From positions 7,432,501 to 7,496,500 of the forward strand of contig NC_058496.1 of NCBI RefSeq assembly GCF_020382885.2: a DNA stretch of 64,000 nt, read 5' to 3'. The notes under the pieces are model-generated. The model was not told the DNA's origin, ran no database searches, and saw nothing but the letters and a program-made list of their open reading frames with translations. Positions 47,301-59,137 of this stretch are shown piece after piece; position 1 is the first letter of the stretch; each line of letters opens with the position of its first letter. Position numbers and translations under genes: made by a program. This DNA is from Scatophagus argus (Eukaryota; Chordata; Actinopteri; Scatophagidae).

Positions 47301-50300
47301 AGTGTTACATTTTCATTCGGTGTAATCTAATGGGAGTCTGTTCTGCCACAGTTTACAGGACTTTTATAAGTTCTATGAGGTCACTGGTCTTAAATGGAAG
47401 GTAAGTAGTTTACATTTGTACTTTAAATTAGAATTCACTCTGTTTGGTATCCTTTCAGTTGTTTATAATTTACATGTATATGTGTGTGTTGTTCAGGCAC
47501 GACGCAGTGGAGAACACTGGTTTGATGACCTTCCGCACACGACCTTCCTCATTTTCAAAGGCAAGCTCTCTATTCCTTTTCTTCAAAAACAAGCCTCTCC
47601 AGTTCCTTATTCTCAGTGCTCTCTTCTCCATTTGAATAGGCATCAACTTGCTTGTGAAGTCCAAGGCCTTCCAATATGCCATGTGTAAGTGTAATCATTT
47701 ACACTCTCGCGGCTGTCCTCAGAGATACTGAGGCAAAGTGTGTCGTCGTCAAACTTTTAACCCTTTCTTGTGAATACAGATGCTGTGGTGGCCATCAATG
47801 GTGTGTGGATCCTCGTGGAGACGTACACGCTGAATAGTAAGATTTCTCGCCATCACATGAACACCTGCAGTGTTTTTTTTTGCACTGTAGATTTCTCACC
47901 TTCCTCTCCTTCTGCAGGTGGGTTTTCCTGGTCCAGATTTGTCCCCTGGAGTTACATTGTTTTCCTTACCAGTGAGTTGGCTCTCACTCACTCACACGAG
48001 AAATCCTGACAATATTCATATGCTAATGATAGAAGATTCAAGATTCAGTGAAAGTTATTTATATGCACTTGCACTAATATTAACTCTGCCTCTGTTCTTC
48101 CATTTTCAGTTTATGGTGTAGAGGTGTTATTGAAAATCACAGGTTTGGGACCGATGGCTTATTTCAGCTCTGGGTGGAATCTGTGAGTAATACTGAATCC
48201 AAAACTTCCAACTTAAAACTTATGCTGAGCTCTACAGTGAGCATTAAACTGTCTTAATCCACAGAGCTTGTACCCTACTCTTACTCAAACTTAAGTAATT
48301 TTAATGTGGCTTTTTTGTGAAAACTCAACAAAAAAATATTTGAAAATGTACCACAGCACTGGTTTTGTGTTTTTGGCGCTAATCCCTAAACTGTGCTCGT
48401 CTGTTCAGGTTTGACTTCTCAGTGACAGTGTTTGCCTTCCTGGGCCTGATTGCTCTTGCCTTCAATATGGAGCCATTTTATTTTATTGTGGTTCTCCGAC
48501 CACTTCAGCTGCTCCGGTACGCTTTTATTTCTCACTTCCAAGTACGTGCACTTGGGGCACCATGTCACATTTTCTTTTGTGTTGGTCTTTTTCATCTCTT
48601 ACAGGTTGTTTAAGATAAAGCAGAGGTATCGTAATGTGTTGGACACCATGTTTGAGCTCTTCCCCAGGATGGCAAGTCTGGGATTGACCTTAATTATCTT
48701 CTACTACTCCTTTGCCATTGTGGGGATGGAGTTCTTTGCAGACGTGGTTTACCCCAACTGCTGCAAGTGAGTCATGCTAGCATAGTCCGTAGTAATCAAA
48801 ATTATCCACCTAATTTCTCAGTATTGTACATATTAGCTGGTTGTTTGAGTGTTAACTCTGGTCTTCTGCATTTTAGTTTACTGTGTGATACATGAGGATA
48901 AATCATGTTTACATCCACTAACTTTTCTTCATTCCATCTGTTTCTTTTCTCTCAGCACCAGCACAGTGGCAGATTCCTACAAACAGATCAACACCACCTT
49001 TGGCAACAAAACAGTGTTGGAAGAAGGCTATTATTATCTGAATAACTTCAACAACATTCTCAGCAGCTTTGGTAATTTCTTTCATTTTCTTTTTAAAGGT
49101 TAAATTTGATTATATTCTGTATTTCTGTTTTTGTCAAAACATAGAATCTTAATCAGTCCACAAGCCCATTGGTTCCTTCTGAAAATGTGAATCTTTCAAA
49201 ATACATCACAAATATGTAGTTTCATTTGTTTAAAAATGGAGTTCCTAAAACAGCTGGACAAAGTTGTTTTTAGAGAAAGCATTTGTTGAGGATTATTTTC
49301 AGCTGCAGATTCGGTGCAATAATGCACGACTGTGTATGAGGGGCTGAATAAGCTACAGCTGCCATGTCACTAAGGCCGTGTCCTTCATAGTTTTTGGCTC
49401 ACAGTGGAGGTCTGTGGCATAGCCGAATAGACCATATCACACAGACAAAAACTTGTTAGCAGGGTCAACTTGGTTTTGCTTTTGATCACAGGATTATTTG
49501 CTTTTTCTAGGTGTCTAATTTCTTGTTTTGTTTTTCTCCAGTGACTCTGTTTGAACTGACTGTGGTCAATAACTGGTACATCACCATGGTAAGATCGGGT
49601 CATTTATCTGTGGTCCTTCATCAGTCACCACCCTGCAGACTTGTCATTGATCGGTAGATGTAGCTGTTTGACTGCTGCTGTGTTCACTCCCTCACAGGAA
49701 GGAGTCACTTCTATGACGAGCCACTGGAGCCGGCTCTACTTCATGACCTTTTACATAGTTACCATGGTGAGGCCTGCGCAGTTTTATGTTGGCTGAGTGT
49801 TAATGATGTCTGTAGAAGTATGAGAACATCTGCATTTATCTGTGTGAATGGGACCATGCGTGTGTGTGAGATATCATGTCTGTTCCTTCTCCAGGTGGTG
49901 ATGACCATCATTGTGGCGTTCATTCTGGATGCGTTTGTGTTCCGCATGAACTACAGCCGCAAGAACCGGGAACCACTGGACAACCTAGAGGGTGGGACTG
50001 AGTGTATTTGTATTACTCACGTTGTGGGGACGTAAATCTGTTTACATAATCACACTGTGGGGACATTCCTACCTACCTTCAAAAAACGTGGGACAAAACG
50101 CAACAAAAACCATTCAGTTTTAGGGTGAAGAGTGAGTGTAAGGGTAGTGTAAGGTTAGCGTAAAGGTTAGGCTTAGATAAGTAGTGACTGCAGTTGTGGT
50201 ACGTGTCCCAGAAATGAATGTAAGTCAATGTAGTGTCCGTTGAAGTGATGGAAACATGCTGTGTATGTTTGGGTGCCTGGGTGGATTTTGTATGTAGAAT

Positions 50301-51021
50301 TACAGAACATATTGTACTTAAGACAAAAGCCTTTGAGTATTCTTCAGTATTTACAGTACAGATAATTAGATGAAGTTCTCATTTGATTAATATCAAGCTG
50401 CCAGTACTGTGTGAAAGGACAGTGTGCCATGTGAATTAGAGCTCAGTGACTAATTTTAATGAACATGTGTGTACATAGATGAGAACGGGATAGTGTTTGA
50501 AGTAGAAGTGAGTCGTGATGAAGCTCTAGCCACTCTGGAGTTGTACAAACAGACCTGCCCAGGGCTGTCCTCCCTCAGCTCTCTACTGGGAGTCCTGCAA
50601 GCCATGGACAGGGGTGGGGTAAGAACGCAAGCACAATTACTCTTCATCCTCTGCTCTACTTATGGAGTCCCACTAACTGACTTTCCTGCTTTGGTGTGTG
50701 CAGCACTTGTCACTGGTGTACCAAGGTCGTAGGTCCAGAACAAAGAGCGACCTCAGCATAAAAATGTATGAGGAGGAGATTCAGGTAAGAACCTGAACAA
50801 GAAATAAATCCTACATACCATGACAGTAGTTTGGTCTGTTGTAACATCCTCACCTTTTCCATGCCTTGTTTCTCCAGGAGTGGTATGCAGAATACTCAAG
50901 GGAAAACCTTCCTCAGCCAGACCAAAGCCCGGAGCGGGATGTGGACAGTCCTGTCTCTGACCAGTCTTCCTTCCCAGAGCCTCCGCTCAACTCACAGACA
51001 GGACCTCACAGCATCAACTAA
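41327..51021 (+). CDS. tpcn1: Two-pore calcium channel protein 1 (TPC1)
   Basis: 26 coding exons: 41327-41417, 44289-44428, 45187-45363, 45446-45559, 45807-45937, 46110-46198, 46305-46339, 46474-46532, 46692-46791, 46906-47022, 47123-47247, 47352-47400, 47497-47560, 47640-47684, 47780-47836, 47918-47971, 48110-48182, 48409-48516, 48605-48766, 48956-49071, 49542-49588, 49698-49766, 49895-49991, 50479-50618, 50704-50784 and 50878-51021. Total 827 residues (human 816). TPC1 is an endolysosomal cation channel with two six-helix repeats, gated by PI(3,5)P2 and voltage. Visible: acidic N-terminus with [10 protein letters not shown]4-S5 linker [13 protein letters not shown] (phosphoinositide site), filter I TTANFPDVMMP, IIS4 [13 protein letters not shown], filter [13 protein letters not shown], and the cytosolic tail [19 protein letters not shown]. 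The intron after 47560 starts GC, not GT. Intron 1 is the longest (2.9 kb). The gene lies between iqcd and slc8b1, as in human. Confidence 0.97.
41734..41850. repeat. 15-bp perfect inverted repeat in tpcn1 intron 1
   Basis: GGTCATTTTGGAGGC at 41734-41748 is exactly complementary to GCCTCCAAAATGACC at 41836-41850, with an 87-nt AT-rich spacer. It could be a small MITE remnant. No target-site duplication was seen, and the rest of intron 1 (41418-44288) shows nothing recognisable beyond CA/GT runs. Confidence 0.6.
47561..47639 (+). other. tpcn1: GC-AG intron of tpcn1
   Basis: The donor is AAAG/GCAAGC and the acceptor AATAG/GC. The joined frame reads [11 protein letters not shown], as in human TPCN1, so the exon border is fixed by homology. 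No GT donor nearby keeps the frame. AG/GCAAG is the classical strong context for GC donors. Confidence 0.85.
50010..50270 (+). repeat. Dispersed teleost repeat in tpcn1 intron
   Basis: TGTGGGGACATTCC, runs of AAGGTTAG, then GAATGTAAGTCAATGTAGTG and GATGGAAACATGCTGTGTAT follow the order of a very widespread fish intronic repeat. Here it is diverged and without the usual terminal GT microsatellite. It fills about half of the 487-bp intron 49992-50478. Confidence 0.6.
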
Positions 51022-52134
51022 CGCACAGTTTGCTAGTAGTACATGTGCACCACTAAGCTTTTTTTTTTTTTTTTTTTTTAAATTCTAAGAAGCCCCATCA
51101 GTCCAAGTCTTGTCACAGTCTTTGCCACAGTGTGAAACTAGTCCAGGATCTTGTGGACTAATACGAGCATGAGAGGAGTTAATGACGCTTGGAGCTACAG
51201 ACCAGTGAAGTGGGATTGCTGCCCTCTTTTGGCCTTTTCAAAGACTGCAGCAAATATTACCAGAGAGTCGGTACTACTACAGTATGTTGTGTACTATGTG
51301 TATACTGCTGTAAGCCTTTTGTAAGCTCCCATGTAGTACTTAAACCTGATGCCTTAGTTCTATGGCACATCTGATCAGTATTAACACAGTCACTACTTCT
51401 ACTAAGCGCTCTGAAGAGCGAAAGTATGAAGAATTACACTCCTCTTAGCTAAACCCAACAACACAATTACAGTGTATCTCCTAACTAATGTCTCAACAGA
51501 CTAAATATTTTACTTTTATATAACTTCTTAATCTGTAATGTATTAAAGTTAGTTAATAAGGGTTTTTATTAAACTGTTCAACTTGTCAGTGATTATTATG
51601 ATAGTATTTTTGCTTTATCATACTGCTGGTAAGTGCTTGCTTAAAATAATTTACCACAGAAAGAAAGGAAAGACTATTACTCCAACATGTAAAAACAAAT
51701 ACCAAACCAAAATGATTTAATTCCCCAAAAGTACATTTGTACAGGGTCATTTTAACATGTCGATTTACAGTACATTTAGTTAAGTGTTTTAAAGTAAATT
51801 TCTACAAACTGTGTTTTCCCTCTGGATTCACAAAGTGCCGTCAACAGCGCTAGTCAGCACAAACAAGACTTTGAATAAAGGCACAGTGTGATGATTAGTT
51901 TCAACTCTTCCTGAGCAGAACAGTCTGCAGTTTGCCATAAATTTGCCTGCTTGGTTTCACAAACCAACCACAGGGTATCAAAGCAAGTGCACAAAGTTTT
52001 TTAATTTATGTATAAATAGTTCATTAATGTTACGTGCAGAAGAGGATGTTGTTTGTCTGCAATTGCTGTTCCAGTGTTTCATTTTGCGTTACGGGGGTGA
52101 CGTTCCTCATTTCAGACTGGCCGTAGTGTCACAT
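51022..52134. other. Facing 3' UTRs of tpcn1 (+) and slc8b1 (-)
   Basis: The stop codons are about 1.1 kb apart. For tpcn1, ATTAAA at 51542-51547 or AATAAA at 51874-51879 could end the transcript. For slc8b1, ATTAAA on the minus strand lies at 52000-52005 and 51716-51721. If the distal signals are used the mRNAs overlap in antisense. A poly-T run lies at 51060-51079. Confidence 0.5.
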
Positions 52135-55100
52135 CTATACCATGTGGATCTTGCCAAACTCTGTGAGCAGCGCAATGAGAAGGAAGGTGGCATAGAAGAT
52201 GAGGAGAAAGATACCGTAGATCCGACCTAAGTGGAACCGGCATAGTGGAACAGTGACGAAGGACAGGACCAAAGACAAACCCAGAGATGCTGCAAGAACC
52301 CACTGCAACAGGCCATGTAGTTCAAACTGAGGAAGAGAAAGAGGAAAGATGCATCGTGTTCACAGGTTCCAGAACGACTACCATTTCATATTTCTTTGTA
52401 CGTCTGACCACAGTTACAAGCTCTTGATCCGTGTGTTTGATAAGATTACCTCCACATCAGACTGTGTTTTAAGCATCTGTACCAGGCATCCTAAACCAAC
52501 TCCAAACAGCATGTCTGAAGGAAATACAGTCAAGGATGCAGTCGTTAACAGCCACTGTTGTACATGTCTTTATGTTTTTATACTGACACATGCATGCTCT
52601 CATATAAGAAGGATACTGAAAATGATGCCTCCAAAGCAGGCTGATATTGCCATTCGTGGGTAACCCTGTCGGGCAATGGTGATGTCAGAGAAGCAATCTG
52701 AAAAAGAGAGCTTGTTTTAAATACAAGCATATATTTGTATATGTTTTGCAAGAAGAAAAATGGGGTTCACAAATATCACCTCCTATACTGTTGCCCCAAG
52801 CCAGCAGAGTCAGCCCCAGCACCGTGTTGCTGAGGCTCAGCACCACACCGAGCATGTGCAGAAGACTGACCACTTCAGAGGCTGCTGTGCTGATCAGCAC
52901 CGCACTCACAATGAAGCCCAAAACAGCAAAGAGCTAGAGGGGAAAGCAAGACGCAAACACACATATTTCATCATCACTGCATGAATGAAACACGACACGA
53001 ATCCAATCTCTTAAAAGAGATTTTAAGAGTGAATGTAATGATGATTGAATGATGAATATATACGTTATGTTTTCAGCTGTGCTATTGCCGAGTCGTTTGG
53101 TGAGCCTTTCAGTCGACCACTTTGGTCCAGACTGAAATATCTCAACAGCTGTTGAATTGAGTACAATGAGATTTCATACAGACATTCATGGTTCCCAGAT
53201 GATGACTGAATCCTCTGGTGATCCCCTGACTTTTCATGTAGTGCCACCGTCAGATCACATTTATTTATTTGTCCAGTGCTTTGGTTTATGACTGAATACC
53301 TGCAACACTAATGGCAGTCCAGTCAGCCTCATCTGAACTTTAAATGGGAGCAGATGATAACAAGATAGCAGATGCTAAACTCGGATGGTGGACACGGTAC
53401 TGCAAGTTAGCAAGCTGATGTTAGCATTTAAATATTGTCATGTTATATTATCATATTAAATATTGCTGTTCAGCCTTGACAGATACTTACTGGATGATAT
53501 TTGGGCGGACGGTCATTAGTGGTGGTGCAGAAGACAATAGCGGAGAGGAGAAGTCCCAGCAGAAGAATCAGCAGCCAGAGAGGAAACTGCCCCTGGATCT
53601 TATAATCTCCAACTGGACATTAGTTAGGTGAAAAAACTGGTTATGGGTGCTGCAGTATGTTCTATATGCTGCCTTTATTGTGAAAGGTGACGCACTTACA
53701 TGATCCAGACTGAAAGGTGAGCACACACGCTAGAGGAGCTGTGACCAGATGGAGGCAGTTTAGTGGGCGTCTCCAGTTCTTGTCTTCTTTATCAGGGTCC
53801 ACTACAGGGATGCAGATCAGCAGCAGAACCTCTATAGGTGTCTAATGGGTGCCAGACATGAGCACAGAATTACATTATAATAACAATTTTAAACAGCTTT
53901 TCACTACTTCAGTAAGAGACTGATGCTCCTTGCATCTGACTACCATCACACACACACACACCTTCAGTACTTTGAGGAGTCTCCAGCTCCATGGTTTCCT
54001 CCTCCACTTTCTGTTGTCCACCGGGTTCAGGGAGCTCAGCAGGATGTGACCGGTGGACTCAGAGTAAGGCAGAAGTGGCCTGTACTCTGACTCTGAAACA
54101 CACACAAACATACGTGCCTGTTATGGCCCTGATCATACTGTAAAGTCCTGGTGTATTTTAACTGCATTCCTACCATACTCATGCTGGTAGCCCCTCCCAG
54201 TCAGGCAGGGAACCTCGTCATCAGACGAGTCGGACGAGTAAAGATCTGCTGCAAGTACAAAGAAAAAATAGAAGTCCCCACTGGAAATGGCAGAAACATT
54301 CTTTTTATTAGTCTGTGTGTGCACGAGTTGTGTTATCTGACCTGGGACCTGTGCAACGTTCTGGACACTTGTGTTCATGGAGTGTTTCTGCCGGTTGTAG
54401 ATGTACGCACTGATGATGACAGTCAGCACATACACCACATAGAGGGCCAGATATGCTGGAAAAGGAAAATAAGCAATGTGAAGTTCTGAATGTCACAGTG
54501 TGTTTAAAAAAACCAGAGCCAGAAGTGAAAGCGCTCTTGAAATGTGATACAGTGGCTGCATTCACAGTACAGTATACACTGTATACTGCTATACAGTGTA
54601 CTGTATATACTGTACTGTGTCAGCTAAATGGCTCGACAGAGGTAGTAACTGTCTGAGGCTGGAAAGTGTGAGGACAGAAGAAAAAAAAGAGAAACATCCT
54701 TTTCTGTAAGGTCTACCATAGAATCTGTCATAGAAGTGTGTTACACGTGTTGTACTATCATTTCACAAAATAAATATTAAACGCACAGACTGACTGTTTA
54801 TTCATCCACATACAATGCAAACACCTCTTCAACAGCTCCATAAGAAAAGGAATCAATTTGCAACTGCCAATCTGATCAAGAAACCAAAAAACTACGCGTG
54901 TCTGTGTGTGTGCATGTCTTTACCCAGTATTTCGCCCAGTGTTGTGGTTCTTCTGTACAGCATGACAAAAGTCCAAAACACTGCCACCATGTAAAAGATG
55001 ACGTCACGCAGAAAGGGCCGGGAGGCCACAGTGAAGGGTTTGACCAGCGCCACACTTCCTGCAACTACTGTGGTAACAAAAATACCAGCGCCTGTGGAGG

Positions 55101-58100
55101 GAGGAAGGGAGAGGGAGAAGTCATGATGACGACAGCTTGTTTATCATATTAAAAAAAAAAGCTTGAGCTGTTTGTGGGACTTTGTGAGAGTGTGTGAGTC
55201 CGGCCCTACCGAATAAGGCTCCGACCGCCAGCCCAGCAGTGTGTGGATGGGAGAAGGCTGCAATGGCACTGAAGATGTCTGGAGCTCCATTACCAAGAGC
55301 CAGAAATGTTACACCCTCAGAACAAACACCAGTCAAGGAAATTATTCTTCACAAAAAAAAGGAAAAAAAACTAATAATAAATAATTATTTAGTAGCAGAA
55401 ACGGAAACAGTAACAATCGCCCTGAGAGGAACTGCAGCCTGGCTGCTTTGCACTGATTATATGAGAGAACATACAAGAACAAAGTGAGAACTTTGTTCAG
55501 GCAGGATGTACAGTGGAGCCGGACAAAGGATACAGCCACGTTGTGAGTGAGGTGCAGACTGGTAGAGATGGCTGACAGGTTGGGGCAAAAACTGAGGAGG
55601 AACAGTTGAAAAAAATTGGTGAGCAAGTTCATGAGAAATGCAAAGGTTGATGAAAAGCATCTCAGAATTTCTACAAAATATCCTCTTAACAGTTCAGGAC
55701 ATTTTATATTAAACGTGCAGCAGCTTCTGTACGGTTTCCGTTTCTGCAGTGCACAGGACGGGCGGAGTGGAAAAAGCAGAACAAACTGAAATCTCACAAG
55801 GAGGACAAACTTCACAAGATCATGTGACTATTAGGCTGACCGCACTGAAAGTGTGAATGTGTGTGTAGACTGCTGTGGTGTGGACTTGTAAATGTAGAGG
55901 CACAGTTTGCATAGCTGAAACTAATCATTTCAAATGATTCATGCTGCCCCGACACATAAAGGAAACCCGGTGACACACACACACACAGTGACGCTGGCAA
56001 CTTGAGGGACACTTACAATTTAGATGCTGTTAGTCCAAGGATGACAAACAAAAATAACAGCCATAGTATCTGTGGAGATGCAGGAGAAAGTAAAAGGTGT
56101 GTTATTTTCTGAACACTGAACTCAAAGAAGACAGAAGCTCTGCTGGAGTCGTACTCTACAAACAAGAAATCTGACCCCTGGTAAACATGGTCCTGTTCCG
56201 CTGCACGGACTCTGATGTTCCTAATCCGTAACATGAACCATTTAGTTTCTACACAGACAGATTAAAGCTACTTTCAGTGTGACGGTCTGATTTGTGTTGC
56301 ATAAGAGGAAATTCAAAAAAGTGCACACATTTTTACAAAAACACATTGTTTAGCAAAGACTGGAATGACTGAGCTTGGTAAGTCAGAGATTTGATAATAA
56401 ACCGGTTCTCCCAAAGCAAAATTAACTTCCTCAAAATGTTTTAGCTGATGCTGAGATGCAGACTTTCATGTCATGTTGGCTTGCGACAACTGTCCACACA
56501 CACACACACACACAGGTCTTACACAAAGAGTGATGGTGAGAGGTGTGAGGTTGGGAGGAAGCAGACAGAAAGCCACACGCAGGTAGTTGATGAAGCCATC
56601 TTCCATGCTACAGTCTGGTGTGTTCTTCACAAATGCACAGCGGTCTGCAGCGCTGACATTCATCACAAGGTCACACTGAGGACACACACAAAATATTACG
56701 GTATTTCCAAAAAACCCCACTGCTTTCTCACATCTCATATCTATCAAAGTGAAAAATAACACTTCATTTACAAGTTAAAGCTCCATAAACTGAAGGTACT
56801 GTAAAAGACATCACTATGAGCAGGGCCAGATGAGCGTACTAATGGGATGTTTTATTATTACTCTCACTGCGTGTATGTTGTTGTTAAGTATACATCAGGT
56901 ACACCACACACACACACACTACAGACTGTGTGCACGTTTTGTAATATTTTGCCCAGACGAAACCAATACATGTTGGAAATGTGTTAACTCTAACCCATTC
57001 AAGAATTTCCCTCCAGGGATTAATAAAGGAATTCTGATTCTGATTCTGATTTGTGCTCCTGTAATTTCAGCCAACATAACAGTATTGAGGGGATATGCAG
57101 CATGTAACCAGAGTGGGTGCGGAAGATGGAGTATATTAATTTATTTTTATTTATTTCATGATACTTCATTTTCTGGCAAATATGTTGAGAGGCTGTTAAT
57201 GGATAAAACTAACCAGACTGTAATATATGTTTTGGGGCAAATCCAGCAGAATAAACACCTGATTTAAAATAATAATAATAATAATTAAAAAAGCTGAACT
57301 TCACTGGGACTGCTTAACAGCTCAGTGATTTGCAGCATTGACTACAAGAAGCCAATTAGAAAGCAAAGAAACGGCTGCCACACTGAGAAATGAATTTCTC
57401 ATCAGATTACATTCATTCAGTTTAGTTCAGTCACTTCAGTAAGTACACCTCTAAAATCTAATGCGATCCAATAAAACAGTTTAGCCATAAACTGAACTTT
57501 TACAGTCCTGATTTGATTCACACTATACGTTTTCCCAGTCTCTAAACGGCAGGAAGGATATCAGAAATAGTCTTAGTCTTTATTACTCTTAATCCAGTCT
57601 TGACGAGGTCTGCTGAACAGTGATGGGAATTTTTCATTGCTTTCTAAATGAACTCAGTGGAGAAATGACAGAAGTGAAAACACAGTATCTCGCCGTGGAT
57701 CTCCTTGTCCCCAGTTCAGATTATAAATCAAAGACAATAAGCTTGTGACCACCCAGCTGTGTCTGGGCTACCGCGACACGATCATATTGGAAAGTAATAC
57801 ATGTTTAGGGGCGAATCATTATAAACACAGTCAAACTTAATCAGCTGTCTGTAGTTTTCCAGTCAGGTGACCGCTGGGGAAAAAACAACATGCCAACTTC
57901 AAATCAGGCTCTGGGCAAATTTTAACTAGTCAACAGACAGCACAGACACTTAGACACTAACGGGGGTTCTGGGTCAAACAACGTTGGCAGCTACCCACCT
58001 CGTCGTTGTTGTGAAACATCTTAGCTAGTGTGTTGTTTGAAGACCAAGCGGCTAATCCCACACGAGAGTGGTTTCTGAGGGCCCGGGAGCCCGATGTAAC

Positions 58101-58154
58101 CTGCTGGTGACACGATAAACCCAGCAAAAGTGACAGATAAACAGCAAAAGCCAT
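52135..58154 (-). CDS. slc8b1: Mitochondrial sodium/calcium exchanger NCLX
   Basis: 15 coding exons, minus strand: 57999-58154, 56523-56675, 56017-56069, 55534-55591, 55210-55315, 54924-55091, 54342-54455, 54174-54248, 53962-54092, 53700-53841, 53491-53612, 52780-52933, 52617-52697, 52450-52514 and 52135-52326. Total 589 residues (human 584). NCLX exports Ca2+ from the mitochondrial matrix in exchange for Na+ or Li+. The N-terminus has a hydrophobic leader (MAFAVYLSLLLGLSC). The two catalytic alpha repeats are present: NVAGVTFLALGNGAPDIFSA and LGLTLLAWGNSIGDCFSDIT, including the ion-binding GNGAPD and GNSIGD. The acidic middle loop (YSSDSSDDEVP) and EYRPLLPYSES lead to NPVDNRKWRRK. The end TEFGKIHMV matches the human TEFGVIHLKSM. 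Many hydrophobic segments agree with about 13 membrane helices. All introns are GT-AG; the exon ending at 52780 uses GTGATA. Confidence 0.96.
53115..53431 (-). repeat. Dispersed teleost repeat in slc8b1 intron
   Basis: Phrases CACTTTGGTCCAGACTGAAA, ATATCTCAACAGCTGTTGAA, TACAGACATTCATGGTTCCC, GGTGATCCCCTGACTTTTCA, CCAGTGCTTTGGTTTATGAC and GATGTTAGCATTTA are in the order of a repeat that is abundant in percomorph introns. It fills most of the intron 52934-53490. The fragment at 29440-29580 is the same family in the opposite orientation. Confidence 0.7.
54563..54619. repeat. AT-rich near-palindrome in slc8b1 intron
   Basis: CACAGTACAGTATACACTGT at the left pairs with ACAGTGTA...TATACTGTACTGTG at the right, with a 4-nt centre and a small insertion in the right arm. 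It could extrude as a cruciform. Confidence 0.7.
57001..57051 (+). mobile_element. Non-LTR retrotransposon 3' tail with ATTCTG repeats
   Basis: CCAGGGATTAATAAAGGAAT is followed by three ATTCTG-type units, a tail that recurs at the 3' ends of fish LINEs/SINEs. It lies in slc8b1 intron 1 (56676-57998). The 5' extent is not clear and no target-site duplication was identified. Confidence 0.5.
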
Positions 58155-59137
58155 GAATCACGTTATCCTGGAGCCGCGTCCATCCTGGTGCTGCGTTTAC
58201 AGGACCGCGGTGGGTTGTTTTAGTCCTGCAATCCCGACTTTGAAATTAAACCGGAAAAAGAACTGAGGAAAAGGAATCTCAAAATGCACGTCGTTGTTGT
58301 AGATGTAGCTTCACTGTCACATATACAATTCGTTTCTTTAAATCTCTTTTGATGACTGTTGATGAGATTCAATGTCCGTGTAAATCATATCCACCTTCCC
58401 CTGAGACCCCACCTACTGTTTTGCTAACATGTGCTTCCTTTAAGGACTCCCCTTAAAATCGGAATTTCCATGTTACGATAAAGTCAAAACCCATCCATCC
58501 ATTTTCTATACCGCTTATCCGTCAGGTAAAGTCAAAACCGATACTGAAAAATAAAGAAAATCAAGAAAAGCAAATAAAGCACAGTATGAAATAGTAATAT
58601 AATAAAAAAAATTCAGGTGTATATTTTTTATATTCTTTATTTATTAATTCCCCCAAACTACTGCATTTATTTCAGACACAGTTTGCCACAATAAAACACA
58701 ACTATAATAAAAACACAAGCGAAGCAATGTCGTCACAGATAAAATTATTAAGCGGCGTACAAATAGTACAAACTTACAAAGTTATTAATGTATTTTCCAT
58801 TGTTTTAACGCTGACATATCCTTTTAAATTCTTCCCCAACAGTCCTCGAATGCAGCATGTAAGTAAAACTTGGCTCTTCCGGCATCTTCGTCAGTCGGTT
58901 TTTCTTTTTTTCCTGTGCTCTTGTTATTTTGTGGACTGAAAATATGCTACAATCACCAGCTATAAGTGGAGTTATGGCTCGTGATTTTTTGTGATGCATA
59001 TATAGAAGTGGATCTTAATTATTTTTAATACAAAAATGGTCTCAGTCATCCACAAAACAAACAAACAAACAAACAAAAAGTAGGCTACCGTAACTACATC
59101 CACTACAGAATAAATGTAAGGCACATTCAGTGAACAT
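58155..59137. other. Spacer between slc8b1 and the AidB-like gene
   Basis: Contains the slc8b1 5' UTR/promoter (GC-rich 58160-58260), AT-rich DNA, one short LINE-tail insertion, an (AAAC)n run at 59055-59079, and the 3' UTR of the dehydrogenase gene with ATTAAA on the minus strand at 59024-59029. Confidence 0.55.
58491..58526 (-). mobile_element. Second ultra-short LINE 3'-tail insertion with 12-bp target-site duplication
   Basis: Minus strand: CCTGACGGATAAGCGGTATA, then GAAAATGGATGGATGG. This is the same tail as at 28914, five bases longer at the 5' side. It is flanked by TAAAGTCAAAAC at 58479-58490 and 58527-58538. Confidence 0.75.
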
